Source of the DNA: Streptomyces europaeiscabiei
GTDB lineage: Bacteria; Actinomycetota; Actinomycetes; Streptomycetales; Streptomycetaceae
Assembly: GCF_036346855.1 (NCBI RefSeq)
Contig: NZ_CP107841.1
Location: forward strand, 8,374,001 to 8,438,000
DNA: 64,000 nucleotides
Direction: 5' to 3'
Shown here: in pieces, positions 37,057-45,576 of the stretch
How the letters are laid out: the number at the start of each line of letters is the position of its first letter
How positions within the stretch are numbered: the first letter of the stretch is position 1
The notes under the pieces: generated by a model
Databases searched by the model: none
What the model saw: the letters and a program-made list of their open reading frames with translations, nothing else
Told to the model about the DNA's origin: nothing
Made by a program: the position numbers and the translations under genes

Positions 37057-37503
37057 TCAGGGCCGGGCGAACGCCTGGCAGGGCTGGGAGGCCGGCAGCC
37101 GGCCCGTGAAGAACGACGTGGGGGGCACACCCATCAGCGCGCGGAGGTCGGCGGTGAGGTGCGACTGGTCGTAGTACCCGCAGGCGGCGGCGAGCTGCGC
37201 CCACGGGACGGCGGGGGAACGGTGGGTGAGGACGTGCCGCACCCGGGCGATGCGGGCGAAGTGCTTCGGGGAGACCCCGACGCCGTCCGCGAAGAGACTG
37301 CGCAACTGCCGCTCGCTGACGGCGAGCCGCCGAGCCAGCCCGCCCACCCCCTCGGGGAGCCGCCCGCCACCCGCCGACACCGCGCGCACCGCGGCCCGCA
37401 CCAGCGCGGTACGGCTGTCGACGGCGGGGCCGAGGTCACCGAGGACGTGCCCCGGGTACTGGGGCGCCCGGCACGGACCTATCGGGAGTGGGCGGACGGC
37501 CAT
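37057..37503 (-). CDS. AraC-family regulator, short form
   Basis: 148 aa from the ATG at 37503. The C-terminal 100 residues are an HTH_18 pair: RLPEGVGGLARRLAVSERQL then LAAACGYYDQSHLTADLRAL. There is little room for the N-terminal ligand domain usual in this subgroup, so either it is a DNA-binding-only form or the 5' part has been lost. Divergent from the haem peroxidase gene across 226 bp, so it may control it. Confidence 0.78.
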   Translation of the reverse strand: MAVRPLPIGPCRAPQYPGHVLGDLGPAVDSRTALVRAAVRAVSAGGGRLPEGVGGLARRLAVSERQLRSLFADGVGVSPKHFARIARVRHVLTHRSPAVPWAQLAAACGYYDQSHLTADLRALMGVPPTSFFTGRLPASQPCQAFARP

Positions 37504-37729
37504 CGTGGGGCCTTCGCCTGGAGGCGTGGGCGGTGTACGTCGTCTTGCGTACCGCAATATGAGCAGATTTCCCGGTTCGGGAACCCCTCGTCGTGCACGA
37601 CACGTTGTCGGGAAACAGTGATTTATCCGAATGATCGCTTCGCGTCCGGTGGGGGCCGGTACCGACGGGGAGAACCGGTAGGTCCGGTTGTGACCGTTCG
37701 CGGGGCAGGGGGACAGAACGGGGACACCC
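37504..37729. promoter_or_regulatory. divergent promoter region AraC / haem peroxidase
   Basis: 226 bp holding both start regions. AT-rich patches around 37613-37635 (AAACAGTGATTTATCCGAAT) contrast with the surrounding GC. No clear palindrome seen. Confidence 0.4.
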
Positions 37730-39418
37730 ATGGTGCATCGACACCATCGAGAGACCTACTACGTCGTCGACGAGGGCCGGATCCTGGAGTTCGAGAAGGG
37801 GGACGCGGTCGCGCGCGTACCGAGCGCGACCGAGCAGCAGATGGCCTTCCGCTTCTCCCGGTTCGGGGAGAAGGGGGTCCAGCTCGACGAGGCGCTGCGC
37901 GTCAAGCTGGCCGAGGCCATGACCACGGGCACGGGCGGCGCCGACCCCGACTCGGGGGAGCCGGGGACATCGGTCCCGGCGGGCTTCACGTACCTCGGCC
38001 AGTTCGTCGACCACGACCTGACCCTGGACCGCACCCAGGTGGGGCTGGGTGAACCCGTCCCGGTCGAGGACCTGGTACAGGGGCGCAGCCCCGCCCTCGA
38101 CCTGGACTCGCTCTACGGCCTGGGCCCGCACCACGCCGGCAGCGCCCGCTTCTACGAGTCCGACGGCCGCCTCAGGACGGGCACCACGCTCGGGGTGGGC
38201 TTCCCGCCAGAGTCGCCGTCCAACATCGACCACGAGGGCTTCGACCTGCCGAGGGCCGGCGAGGCGGCCGGCGGCACCCGGGCGGACCGGCGTGCCCCGC
38301 TCATCCCGGACGCGCGCAACGACGAGAACCTGGCCGTCGGCCAGCTCCACCTGGCGTTCATCCGCTTCCACAACCGTGTCGTCGACCTCCTCGCCGAGCG
38401 CGGAGTGCCCGAGCACCGGCTGTTCAAGGCGGCCCGGGACATCGTCGTGAAGCACTACCAGTGGATGCTGCGCACCGACTTCCTGCCGCGCATCGTCGAC
38501 CCGGACATCGTCGAGCGGGTCTTCACCCGGGGGCGCAGGCACTTCGAGCGTCCCGGGTACACCCGCCCCGGCGACCTGCCGACGATGCCCATCGAGTTCT
38601 CCGTCGCCGCCTACCGGCTGGGCCACAGCATGGTGCGCGGGGCCTACCAGTGGAACAGCGTGTTCCGCGCGGGCGGACCCGGCCCGATCGCCTCGCTCGG
38701 CCTGCTGTTCCGCTTCAGCGGCACGGCGGGCAACCTCACACCGGGCCCGGACGACCTGAGCGACCTCGACGACCCGAACGCGGGGGAGAACCTACGGCTG
38801 CCGAGCAACTGGATCGTCGACTTCCGCCGGCTGTTCGACTTCGGCGAAATCGGCCGGAGTGATCTGGTCGTGCCCGAGGGTGAGTTCAACGTGGCCAAGC
38901 GCCTCGACACGCTTCTCGTCGACCCGCTGGCCACGCTGCCCACCGGCACCTTCGACGGGCGTGGCCGCCCGGCCCCGCCGCCGATCCAGCGCAACCTCGC
39001 GTTCCGCAACCTCGCGCGCGCCGCCATGGTCGAGCTGGCCACCGGGCCGCAACTGGCCGCCCAGATGGGCTTCAAGCCGCTGACGGAGGACCAGATCCTG
39101 CAGGGCGACGGCGGCGCCGTCCTGGAGGGCCTCTCCGGCACCGAGCGCGCACAGCTCGTGGAGCACACCCCGCTGTGGTTCTACGTCCTGCGCGAGGCCG
39201 AGGTGAACGAAGCCCGCCCCGGCAGCCTCACCGGCGTCGGCGGCACCCTCGTCGCCGAGGTCTTCCACCGCGCGATCGAGGGCAGCCGGAGGTCGATCGT
39301 GAAGCACCCGGGCTGGCGCCCGAGCCTCCCGTCCCACCGGAAGGGTGCGTTCACGATGACGGACCTGCTGCTCTTCGCCTTCGAGAACGACCCGGAGCTG
39401 CTCAACCCGCTGGGCTGA
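37730..39418 (+). CDS. animal-type (myeloperoxidase-like) haem peroxidase
   Basis: 562 aa, no signal peptide. Distal haem region YLGQFVDHDLTLD with His95 and the neighbouring Asp, then DARNDENLAVGQLHLAFIRF and the proximal RLGHSMVRGAYQWN block. These are hallmarks of the peroxidase-cyclooxygenase superfamily as found in bacterial peroxicins. It oxidises organic substrates or halides with H2O2. Single gene flanked by a regulator and, convergently, a thioesterase. Confidence 0.93.
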   Translation: MVHRHHRETYYVVDEGRILEFEKGDAVARVPSATEQQMAFRFSRFGEKGVQLDEALRVKLAEAMTTGTGGADPDSGEPGTSVPAGFTYLGQFVDHDLTLDRTQVGLGEPVPVEDLVQGRSPALDLDSLYGLGPHHAGSARFYESDGRLRTGTTLGVGFPPESPSNIDHEGFDLPRAGEAAGGTRADRRAPLIPDARNDENLAVGQLHLAFIRFHNRVVDLLAERGVPEHRLFKAARDIVVKHYQWMLRTDFLPRIVDPDIVERVFTRGRRHFERPGYTRPGDLPTMPIEFSVAAYRLGHSMVRGAYQWNSVFRAGGPGPIASLGLLFRFSGTAGNLTPGPDDLSDLDDPNAGENLRLPSNWIVDFRRLFDFGEIGRSDLVVPEGEFNVAKRLDTLLVDPLATLPTGTFDGRGRPAPPPIQRNLAFRNLARAAMVELATGPQLAAQMGFKPLTEDQILQGDGGAVLEGLSGTERAQLVEHTPLWFYVLREAEVNEARPGSLTGVGGTLVAEVFHRAIEGSRRSIVKHPGWRPSLPSHRKGAFTMTDLLLFAFENDPELLNPLG

Positions 39419-39446
39419 CCGACGGCCGGTCGTGACTCACCCGGCA

Positions 39447-39480
39447 TTCCGGACCGTGGGCGTGTGCCCGAGGTCCGGAA
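39447..39480. terminator. bidirectional hairpin
   Basis: TTCCGGACC (39447-39455) pairs with GGTCCGGAA (39472-39480), with an inner GGGC/GCCC stem. It sits between the convergent peroxidase and thioesterase genes. Confidence 0.8.
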
Positions 39481-39501
39481 GGCCGGGGCCCGTCGCCGCC
39501 C

Positions 39502-39924
39502 TCACAGGCCGAAAAGCGTGGGGTCCGTCGCCAGTGCCCGGAAGTACTCCCGCGGATCGGCCACCAGCCTGCGGATCCTCAGGTCCATCAACCCGCCCAC
39601 GCCGGTGATCTCCGCAGCCACGGTGCCGTCCGTCAGGCGTACGGTCTGCTCGATGCGGAACGTCTTGCCCTCACCCCACACGAAGACACACGTCACCTCG
39701 ACCTCGTCACCGGCCAGCAACTCCCGCCGATAACTGATCGTCGTCTCCAGCGCCACGGGCCCGACGCCCTTCGCCATCAGGTCGGCCTGACGTATCCCGG
39801 CGGCCTGCAACAGTGACCACCGCGCGTGCTCGCCGTACTGGAGATACACGCTCTGGTTCAGGTGCCCCTGCACATCGGTCTCGTACCCGCGCACGGTCAC
39901 CGGAACGGAAAACGGCTCGGCCAT
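39502..39924 (-). CDS. hot-dog fold acyl-CoA thioesterase
   Basis: 140 aa. 4HBT/YbgC-type thioesterase: VRGYETDVQGHLNQSVYLQY with the catalytic-region Asp, GDEVEVTCVFVWGEGKTF and FRIEQTVRLTDGTVAAE. Hydrolyses acyl-CoA or acyl-carrier thioesters in the cytoplasm. An inverted repeat upstream suggests TetR-type control. Confidence 0.9.
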   Translation of the reverse strand: MAEPFSVPVTVRGYETDVQGHLNQSVYLQYGEHARWSLLQAAGIRQADLMAKGVGPVALETTISYRRELLAGDEVEVTCVFVWGEGKTFRIEQTVRLTDGTVAAEITGVGGLMDLRIRRLVADPREYFRALATDPTLFGL

Positions 39925-39966
39925 GACTTCCCCCTACCTGAGGCGAACGCAAACCACATCAGCTTA

Positions 39967-39982
39967 CTGAGCGCTTGCTCAG
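39967..39982. promoter_or_regulatory. TetR-type operator candidate
   Basis: CTGAGC-GCTT-GCTCAG, a perfect 6-bp inverted repeat just upstream of the thioesterase, resembling sites bound by TetR/AcrR-type fatty-acid regulators. No TetR gene lies nearby. Confidence 0.5.
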
Positions 39983-39985
39983 CCA

Positions 39986-40636
39986 CTAGGTCCGCCTCGG
40001 CGAGGCGAGCAGATACCGCTCCCGCTCACGGGGATCGGTGTGCTCGCTCACCTGCCAGCCTGCCTTCTCCAGAGTCGCCGCACAGGCCCTCAGCGCCTCC
40101 GCGGCGGGCTCCCGTACGGCGACGGCCTCCGGCTGGGGCGTGGCCCGCACGCGGTAACCGCCGCCCGTCCCCGTCTCTGCCCCCGCATCCGCAGGCCGGT
40201 GGCCCGCGGCCTCCAGCGCCAGAGCGGCGGCCCGCACCAGATGCGTGCGCTCCCAGCCGCACGGGCGGTCCACGATGCCACCCGGATTGGTCATCCGGCG
40301 CAGCTCCAGGAGCCCCTGCCAGGCGCTGTGCACCTCACGGGTGCGCGCCGGCCCGGTGGCGGCGGCCTCCTCGCCGCCGACCCGCGCGGCGAAGACACCG
40401 GCCTCGGCGGGGGCGGCGCCCTTCGCAGCCGTCTGCGTGACGTCGGCCGGTGCCGTGTCCCGTACGCGATGCCCGGCCGGTGTCAGGAAGTGGTCGTGCG
40501 GCGGACGCGGATGCCGGAAGGCCAGCCCCCGCTTCACCAGCGCCGCGAGCTGCGCATCCGTACCCGTCAGCCGCCCGGTCACCGGCTCGGCGGCGTCCAT
40601 GATCCGTCGCTGGGCAGCGGTCGGCGGTCGTGTCAC
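39986..40636 (-). CDS. uncharacterised protein, winged-helix-like start
   Basis: 216 aa from the GTG at 40636 with GGAGGG upstream. The first 60 residues look like a winged helix (PTAAQRRIMDAAEPVTGRLT then AALVKRGLAFRHP then HFLTPAGHRVRD). The remainder is Ala-rich and helical. Such single-winged-helix proteins are common and uncharacterised in Streptomyces. Function unknown. Confidence 0.75.
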   Translation of the reverse strand: MTRPPTAAQRRIMDAAEPVTGRLTGTDAQLAALVKRGLAFRHPRPPHDHFLTPAGHRVRDTAPADVTQTAAKGAAPAEAGVFAARVGGEEAAATGPARTREVHSAWQGLLELRRMTNPGGIVDRPCGWERTHLVRAAALALEAAGHRPADAGAETGTGGGYRVRATPQPEAVAVREPAAEALRACAATLEKAGWQVSEHTDPRERERYLLASPRRT

Positions 40637-40683
40637 GGCACCCTCCCTCACCCGAGCCGACTGTGGGTCGACCCACTCGAAGA

Positions 40684-41283
40684 CTACGAGGAGGGTCTGA
40701 CATTCCACCCCGCGATGACCGGACGCCCATGTTCCGTGCCGAGCCGGCAGACCGTGCCCGTGGCCAGCTGGAACAGCGCGCCTCCGGAGGCGGGCAGCCC
40801 GAGATAGCGGGCCGTCAGGACGCGCAGGAAGTGCCCGTGCGCCACCAGCACCACGCTCCCGTCGGTGTTCCCGAGCGCCGCGTGCGCCTTCGCCAGCATC
40901 CGGTCGGCGCGCGCCCCGACCTCCTCCGGGCTCTCCCCGGGATGCTCCGGCGGTCCGGGCGCGACCCCGTCCGTGAACAGGAACCAGTCCGGCCGGGTGC
41001 GATGGATCTCGACGGTCGTGATCCCCTCGTACCCGCCGTAGTCCCATTCGACCAGATCCGAGTCGACGCGCGCCCCGGTGAGCCCGGCCAGCTCCGCGGT
41101 CTCCCGGGCCCGCTTCAGGGGACTCACGAAGACGGCGCCGATGCGGTGTGAGCCGAGCAGCGGCGCGAGGCCGCTCACCTGCTCACGGCCGTGGTCCGTC
41201 AGTGAGAGGTCGGTCCAGCTGGTGTGCCGGCCGGACGCCGACCACTCGGTCTCACCGTGCCGCACAAGAAGAAGATCACCCAT
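40684..41283 (-). CDS. histidine phosphatase (phosphoglycerate-mutase-like)
   Basis: 199 aa. RHGETEW with nucleophile His9, SPLKRARETAEL, and VVLVAHGHFLRVLTARYLG with the second His. Family of broad-specificity acid phosphatases and mutases; too generic for a substrate call. Confidence 0.93.
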   Translation of the reverse strand: MGDLLLVRHGETEWSASGRHTSWTDLSLTDHGREQVSGLAPLLGSHRIGAVFVSPLKRARETAELAGLTGARVDSDLVEWDYGGYEGITTVEIHRTRPDWFLFTDGVAPGPPEHPGESPEEVGARADRMLAKAHAALGNTDGSVVLVAHGHFLRVLTARYLGLPASGGALFQLATGTVCRLGTEHGRPVIAGWNVRPSS

Positions 41284-41327
41284 GCCCCCAGGCTACGAGC
41301 CCGCCGCACCGACGACGCCTCCACGCC

Positions 41328-41861
41328 TCACAGGGCACGAGCCCACCGCTCCAACTCCGCGAACTCCTCCTCCCGCAGCCCCCGGCGCGGATCGATCCGC
41401 AGCAGCAGCGCCGGCGTGTCGTGGTGCTCGGCCACATGCCGTACGTCGACGTCGGTGATCATGTCGTCGACCCAGACGAACGGCCGTCCGGCCGCCCACT
41501 GAAGAACCCGCCGGGTCTTCCAGTACAGGCCGTCCGCATCCGCGGCGAAGAGGTTGTCGAACTCGATGACCGGCAGATCGCGCGGCAGCCCGATCACCGG
41601 CCCGATCATCTCGTTGGCCTCGTGCATCCACGTCGTCGCCCACGCCAGTTCGTACGGCAGCGCGAGCAGCCGCTCCCCGTGCGCCGGATTGAGCCGGATC
41701 CGCAGGCCCCGGCGCAGCCGTCGGGATCCCGGTTCCTGCCGTGAGGACCAGTTCGCGGGGTGCATCCGGCGGGTCACATAGCCGCGTGGACGCCACCACC
41801 GGGCGCCGAAGGGGTTGAGGGGGCCGTCGACGTCGAGGAGGAGCAGCGGTCGGTCAGTCAT
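41328..41861 (-). CDS. HAD-like protein
   Basis: 177 aa. It begins LLLLDVDGPLNPFG, the first HAD motif (DxDG), and has WVDDMITDVDVRH near the end, fitting motif IV. The cap region is small. Related genes occur widely in Streptomyces. Substrate unknown. Confidence 0.85.
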   Translation of the reverse strand: MTDRPLLLLDVDGPLNPFGARWWRPRGYVTRRMHPANWSSRQEPGSRRLRRGLRIRLNPAHGERLLALPYELAWATTWMHEANEMIGPVIGLPRDLPVIEFDNLFAADADGLYWKTRRVLQWAAGRPFVWVDDMITDVDVRHVAEHHDTPALLLRIDPRRGLREEEFAELERWARAL

Positions 41862-42442
41862 GACAAGGAGTTACCCATGCCGGCGTGTTCACATCTGGCC
41901 CGGTCGTCCTCAACCCGGGGCGCGGCTGGGCGGAGGAGCAAGGGCCCTGCGTGGGGCACGTGTTGCAGGCCGGTGTCGGGCCTGGCGGCTTGTGGAGGGT
42001 GAGCCGTCGTCGGCCGAAGGCACCCCGGTCTGTCGGGCCCTGCGCGAACTCGGCGCCCTCACCGGTGAGCGGGACGACGAATTCACCAGTGTGGGCCTCG
42101 GCGTGCACCGGGACACCGAGAGGTGGCCGACGTGACGGCCTGAGCGTCGTGCGTCGCGGGAGCCTGTGTCGTTCCTCCGCCCCGGTCGGGTGTGGGCCGG
42201 GGTTCGGAAATGCCGTGGCTCGCGCGGCGCCAATCGGCCGGATGATCTCCGACCAGGAGCCATCACAAGCGCCCTGGGCCCAGGCCGGGGCTGTGTACGA
42301 GCACGCGCTATCGAGCACGCGACCACATCCACCCCGCCGGCCGGGGGAGTCGTCAGGCTCCGCGCGTCCGTTCCGGCTCCGGGGGTCGCGTACCCCGAGG
42401 TCAACTACCGGGAGTCGGGCGACTGTCGGCCTGCCTCGCCCC
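41862..42442. other. 581 bp without a supported gene
   Basis: Contains one short plus-strand segment with a protein-like reading (CRALRELGALTGERDDEFTS at about 42033-42092) that lacks a start and conserved neighbours. Probably an eroded gene fragment. Confidence 0.45.
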
Positions 42443-43651
42443 CTACTGCCGGTACCCGCTCAGGAACCGGCCGATCCGGCTGATCGCCGCGTCCAGGTCG
42501 TCCGCGTACGGGAGGGTGAGGATGCGGAAGTGGTCGGGGGTGGGCCAGTTGAAGCCGGTTCCCTGGACGACCTGGATCTTCTCCCGCAGGAGCAGGTCCA
42601 GGACGAACTTCTCGTCGTCGTGGATCTTGTGGACCTTGGGGTCGAGCCGGGGGAAGGCGTAGAGGGCGCCCTTGGGCTTCACACAGGAGACGCCGGGGAT
42701 CTCGTTGAGCTTCTCCCACACCACGTTGCGCTGTTCGTGCAGGCGGCCGCCCGGCGTGGTGAGGTCGGTGATGGACTGGCGGCCGCCGAGCGCGGCCTGG
42801 ATGGCGTACTGGGCGGGGGCGTTGGCGCACAGTCGCATGGAGGCCAGCATCGTCAGGCCCTCCAGGTAGTTGCGGGCGTGCTGCCTGGGGCCGGTGACGA
42901 CCAGCCAGCCGGAGCGGAAGCCCGCGACGCGGTACGTCTTGGACAGCCCGCAGAACGTGAGGACGACCAGGTCGGGGGCGAGTGCGGCGGCCGAGTGGTG
43001 GACGGCGTCGTCGTACAGGATCTGGTCGTAGATCTCGTCGGCGAAGACCATCAGGCCGTGGCGGCGGGCGAGGTCGAGGATGCCCTCGATGATCTCCTTC
43101 GGGTAGACCGCGCCGGTGGGGTTGTTCGGGTTGATGATGACGACGGCCCTGGTGCGGTCGGTGATCTTCGACGCCATGTCGTCGAGGTCCGGGTACCAGT
43201 CGGCCTGCTCGTCGCACAGGTAGTGGACCGCCTTGCCGCCGGCGAGGGTGGTCACCGCCGTCCAGAGGGGGAAGTCGGGGGCGGGGATCAGGATCTCGTC
43301 GCCGTCCTCGATCAGCGCCTGTACGGCCATGGAGACCAGTTCGGAGACGCCGTTGCCGAGGAAGACGTCGTCCACGTCGACGTCGAGGCCCCGGTCCTGG
43401 TAGCGCTGGGCGACCGCGCGGCGGGCCGAGAGGATGCCGCGCGAGTCCGTGTAGCCGTGGGCCTGCGGGAGCATCCGGATCATGTCCTGGATGATCTCCT
43501 CCGGCGCCTCGAAGCCGAAGAGGGCGGGGTTACCGGTGTTGAGGCGCAGCACGCTGTGGCCCGCCTCCTCCAGTGCGTTGGCGTGCTCGATCACGGGGCC
43601 GCGGATCTCGTAACAGACCTCGCTGAGCTTGCTCGACTGCCGGAACTCCAT
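42443..43651 (-). CDS. AlaA-type aminotransferase
   Basis: 402 aa from the ATG at 43651 with GGAGGG upstream. Class I PLP aminotransferase: FLGNGVSELVSMAVQAL, NPNNPTGAVYPKE, FADEIYDQILYD, SKTYRVAGFRSGW with the PLP lysine, and RILTLPYADDL. Closest in pattern to AlaA/AlaT glutamate-pyruvate aminotransferases. It shares a promoter region with an HxlR regulator. Confidence 0.93.
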   Translation of the reverse strand: MEFRQSSKLSEVCYEIRGPVIEHANALEEAGHSVLRLNTGNPALFGFEAPEEIIQDMIRMLPQAHGYTDSRGILSARRAVAQRYQDRGLDVDVDDVFLGNGVSELVSMAVQALIEDGDEILIPAPDFPLWTAVTTLAGGKAVHYLCDEQADWYPDLDDMASKITDRTRAVVIINPNNPTGAVYPKEIIEGILDLARRHGLMVFADEIYDQILYDDAVHHSAAALAPDLVVLTFCGLSKTYRVAGFRSGWLVVTGPRQHARNYLEGLTMLASMRLCANAPAQYAIQAALGGRQSITDLTTPGGRLHEQRNVVWEKLNEIPGVSCVKPKGALYAFPRLDPKVHKIHDDEKFVLDLLLREKIQVVQGTGFNWPTPDHFRILTLPYADDLDAAISRIGRFLSGYRQ

Positions 43652-43679
43652 GCGCCTAGCCCTCCGGTTCGTTGTGTTG

Positions 43680-43715
43680 CTTGGTTTTACCAAGTAGGTG
43701 CTTGGAAAGTCCAAT
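43680..43715. promoter_or_regulatory. two palindromic operators between aminotransferase and HxlR gene
   Basis: CTTGGTTTTACCAAG (43680-43694, perfect) and CTTGGAAAGTCCAAT (43701-43715), centres 21 bp apart, in the 85-bp divergent gap. Good candidate sites for the HxlR-type protein that starts 22 bp away. Confidence 0.75.
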
Positions 43716-43736
43716 GACATGTCTAGACTGCGTCCC

Positions 43737-44378
43737 ATGTCACCTCGTCGAAGCTACGACCAGTACTGTTCCGCCGCGCGGGCGCTCGACCTCGTCGGTG
43801 ACCGCTGGACCCTGCTGATCGTGCGTGAACTGCTGGCCGGGCCGCGTCGCTACACGGACCTGCACGCGGACCTGCCGGGCGTCAGCACGGACGTGCTCGC
43901 GTCGCGGCTGAAGGGCATGGAGCGGGACGGGCTGACCACACGGCGGCGACTGCCGCCGCCGGGGGCGGCCTATGTGTACGAACTGAGCGCCCGGGGACGG
44001 GAGTTGCTGCCGGTGCTGCAGGCGCTCGGGGCGTGGGGGGAGGGTGCGCTCGGGGAGCGGCGGGCGACGGATGCGGTACGGGCGCACTGGTTCGCGTTGC
44101 CGTTGTTGCGGGGGCTGGAGGGTTGGGTCGCGGGGAGTGCCGGGCTTGTCGAAGTCCGGTTGGAGGAGGGGGAGTTCCACGTGTGGGTGGGCACCGGAGA
44201 GGGGCCGGTGTACGGGGAGGGGCCCGCGCCCGGGGAGGCGGATGTACGGCTGTCTCTCGACGCGGGCACCTGCGGTGCGCTCGGGCGGGGGGAGTTGGGG
44301 CTGCGGGAGGCGGTGCGGCAGGGCCTGGTCGAGGTGGCGGGGGAGGGCGCTCTCGCCAAGGAGCTGCGGGAGGCCTGA
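43737..44378 (+). CDS. HxlR-family regulator with SCP2-like C-terminus
   Basis: 213 aa from the ATG at 43737. N-terminal HxlR winged helix (YDQYCSAARALDLVGDRW, LLAGPRRYTDLHADLPGV, LASRLKGMERDGL). The C-terminal part (about 115-213) resembles the SCP2/sterol-carrier-like domain appended to some actinomycete HxlR proteins. Divergent from the aminotransferase, with two palindromes between them, so it likely controls that gene and itself. Confidence 0.88.
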   Translation: MSPRRSYDQYCSAARALDLVGDRWTLLIVRELLAGPRRYTDLHADLPGVSTDVLASRLKGMERDGLTTRRRLPPPGAAYVYELSARGRELLPVLQALGAWGEGALGERRATDAVRAHWFALPLLRGLEGWVAGSAGLVEVRLEEGEFHVWVGTGEGPVYGEGPAPGEADVRLSLDAGTCGALGRGELGLREAVRQGLVEVAGEGALAKELREA

Positions 44379-44407
44379 GTGAGGGGGACGTGGGTCCTTC
44401 GTCGGCT

Positions 44408-44613
44408 GCGGGTCCGGTGGGGGCTGGTCGCGCAGCTCCCCGCGCCCCTGAAAGACCAGGCCCTGCGGGCCTGAGGGCAGCGGCTCTGCGGGCCTGAGGA
44501 CAGCGGCCCTGCGGGCCTGAAGGGCAACGGTCCTGCTGGCCGAGAAGCACGGGGCGCAGCCCCTGCTTCTCAGGGGCGCGGGGAACTGCGCGACCAGCCC
44601 CCACCGGACCCGC
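44408..44613. repeat. 44-bp inverted repeat with internal repeats, REP-like
   Basis: Left arm 44408-44451 and right arm 44570-44613 are inverse complements with one mismatch. The 118-bp loop holds three near-copies of CCCTGCGGGCCTGA and a nested hairpin GAGAAGCA/TGCTTCTC. Parts of this element recur at 58250-58306 and 61979-62007. It ends both flanking convergent genes. Confidence 0.9.
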
Positions 44614-44709
44614 GGACGGGGTCGACGCGGACTGGGTCGGACGCCGGCACGGCCGGCCGCGCGAAAGGCCCGCCGAACCGGCATGGTTCGGCGGGCCTTC
44701 GACGAGCGG

Positions 44710-45576
44710 TCAGGCACCCGGCGGTGGCACCCGGGTCGGTCGGCCCGCGCCCCGGGTCAGGGAGTAGCCGCCGATGCCCGCCAGTGCCGCCAGGGCCGCG
44801 CCGAGCGCCGTCCAGACCCAGCGGTCGCTCCACCAGCCGGAGGCCCAGCCGTCGTCGGGTTCGAGGGAGGACAGGACGGCCTCGGTGGAGGTGTCCTCGT
44901 CGTCCTCCTGGGACGAGGTGACGGCGATGCCGGGTACCAACGGCTGCGCCAGCGAGCCGTCGACGGCCGCGGCGCCGCCGATGTCCTTCGAGTCGGCCTT
45001 GACCTCGGTGTCGACGGGCAGCCCCAGGTCGGCCGTGGCCAGCCGGGTCGTGGTGAGGCGGACGTAGTACGTGCCCGGCAGCGGGTCGTCGGCCCACTGC
45101 TCCGACCAGGCACGGACGGTGCGCAGGGTGCAGGACAGCTCGACCGAGGCCGCCCCCGCGGCGGCGGTCCGGGTCTGCGCGCCGTACTGGCAGGCCTGGC
45201 GGCGCCTCAGCCCGTCGTACACGTCGATCTGCCAGGTGGAGGAGGACTCGGCCCCCTCGGGCAGCCTGACGGTCGCCCGCACGGTGGGCCGCTGGCCGGC
45301 GTCCGCCGGGAACGACCAGTACAGGTAGTCGCCGGTCGAGGCGCTCGCCGTGGCGGTCCGGCCCTGCTCGAACTCCGTGGCCGTACGGAAGGAGGTGCCC
45401 GCCTGTGTGGGCGCGTCACCGTCCTCCGAGGGGCTCGCGGAGGGGGTGGAGTCGGCGACGGCGGGGGAGACGGCGGTGCCGAGCAGCAGGAACCCGGCCG
45501 TCATCACCTGGGCCAGCGCCCTCTTCGTAGCGCTCTTGGCGCCGGTCCTCGTACGCGACATGCTTGTGATCCGCAT
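44710..45576 (-). CDS. secreted/anchored protein paired with VWA protein
   Basis: 288 aa from the ATG at 45576 (TGATG overlap with the VWA gene; GGAGG upstream). Signal peptide at 10-42 (basic, then LAQVMTAGFLLLGTAVSPAVA). A beta-rich extracellular region (TATEFEQGRTAT..., YLYWSFPADAGQRPTVRATV) follows. A C-terminal membrane helix (WVWTALGAALAALAGIGGYS) precedes a short tail. Two cysteines in the exported part could pair. Function unknown; coupled to the VWA partner. Confidence 0.82.
   Translation of the reverse strand: MRITSMSRTRTGAKSATKRALAQVMTAGFLLLGTAVSPAVADSTPSASPSEDGDAPTQAGTSFRTATEFEQGRTATASASTGDYLYWSFPADAGQRPTVRATVRLPEGAESSSTWQIDVYDGLRRRQACQYGAQTRTAAAGAASVELSCTLRTVRAWSEQWADDPLPGTYYVRLTTTRLATADLGLPVDTEVKADSKDIGGAAAVDGSLAQPLVPGIAVTSSQEDDEDTSTEAVLSSLEPDDGWASGWWSDRWVWTALGAALAALAGIGGYSLTRGAGRPTRVPPPGA

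Noticed and set aside
41885..43717. 610-aa plus-strand frame over the aminotransferase
   Set aside because: Antisense shadow of the minus-strand aminotransferase plus a poor intergenic stretch.
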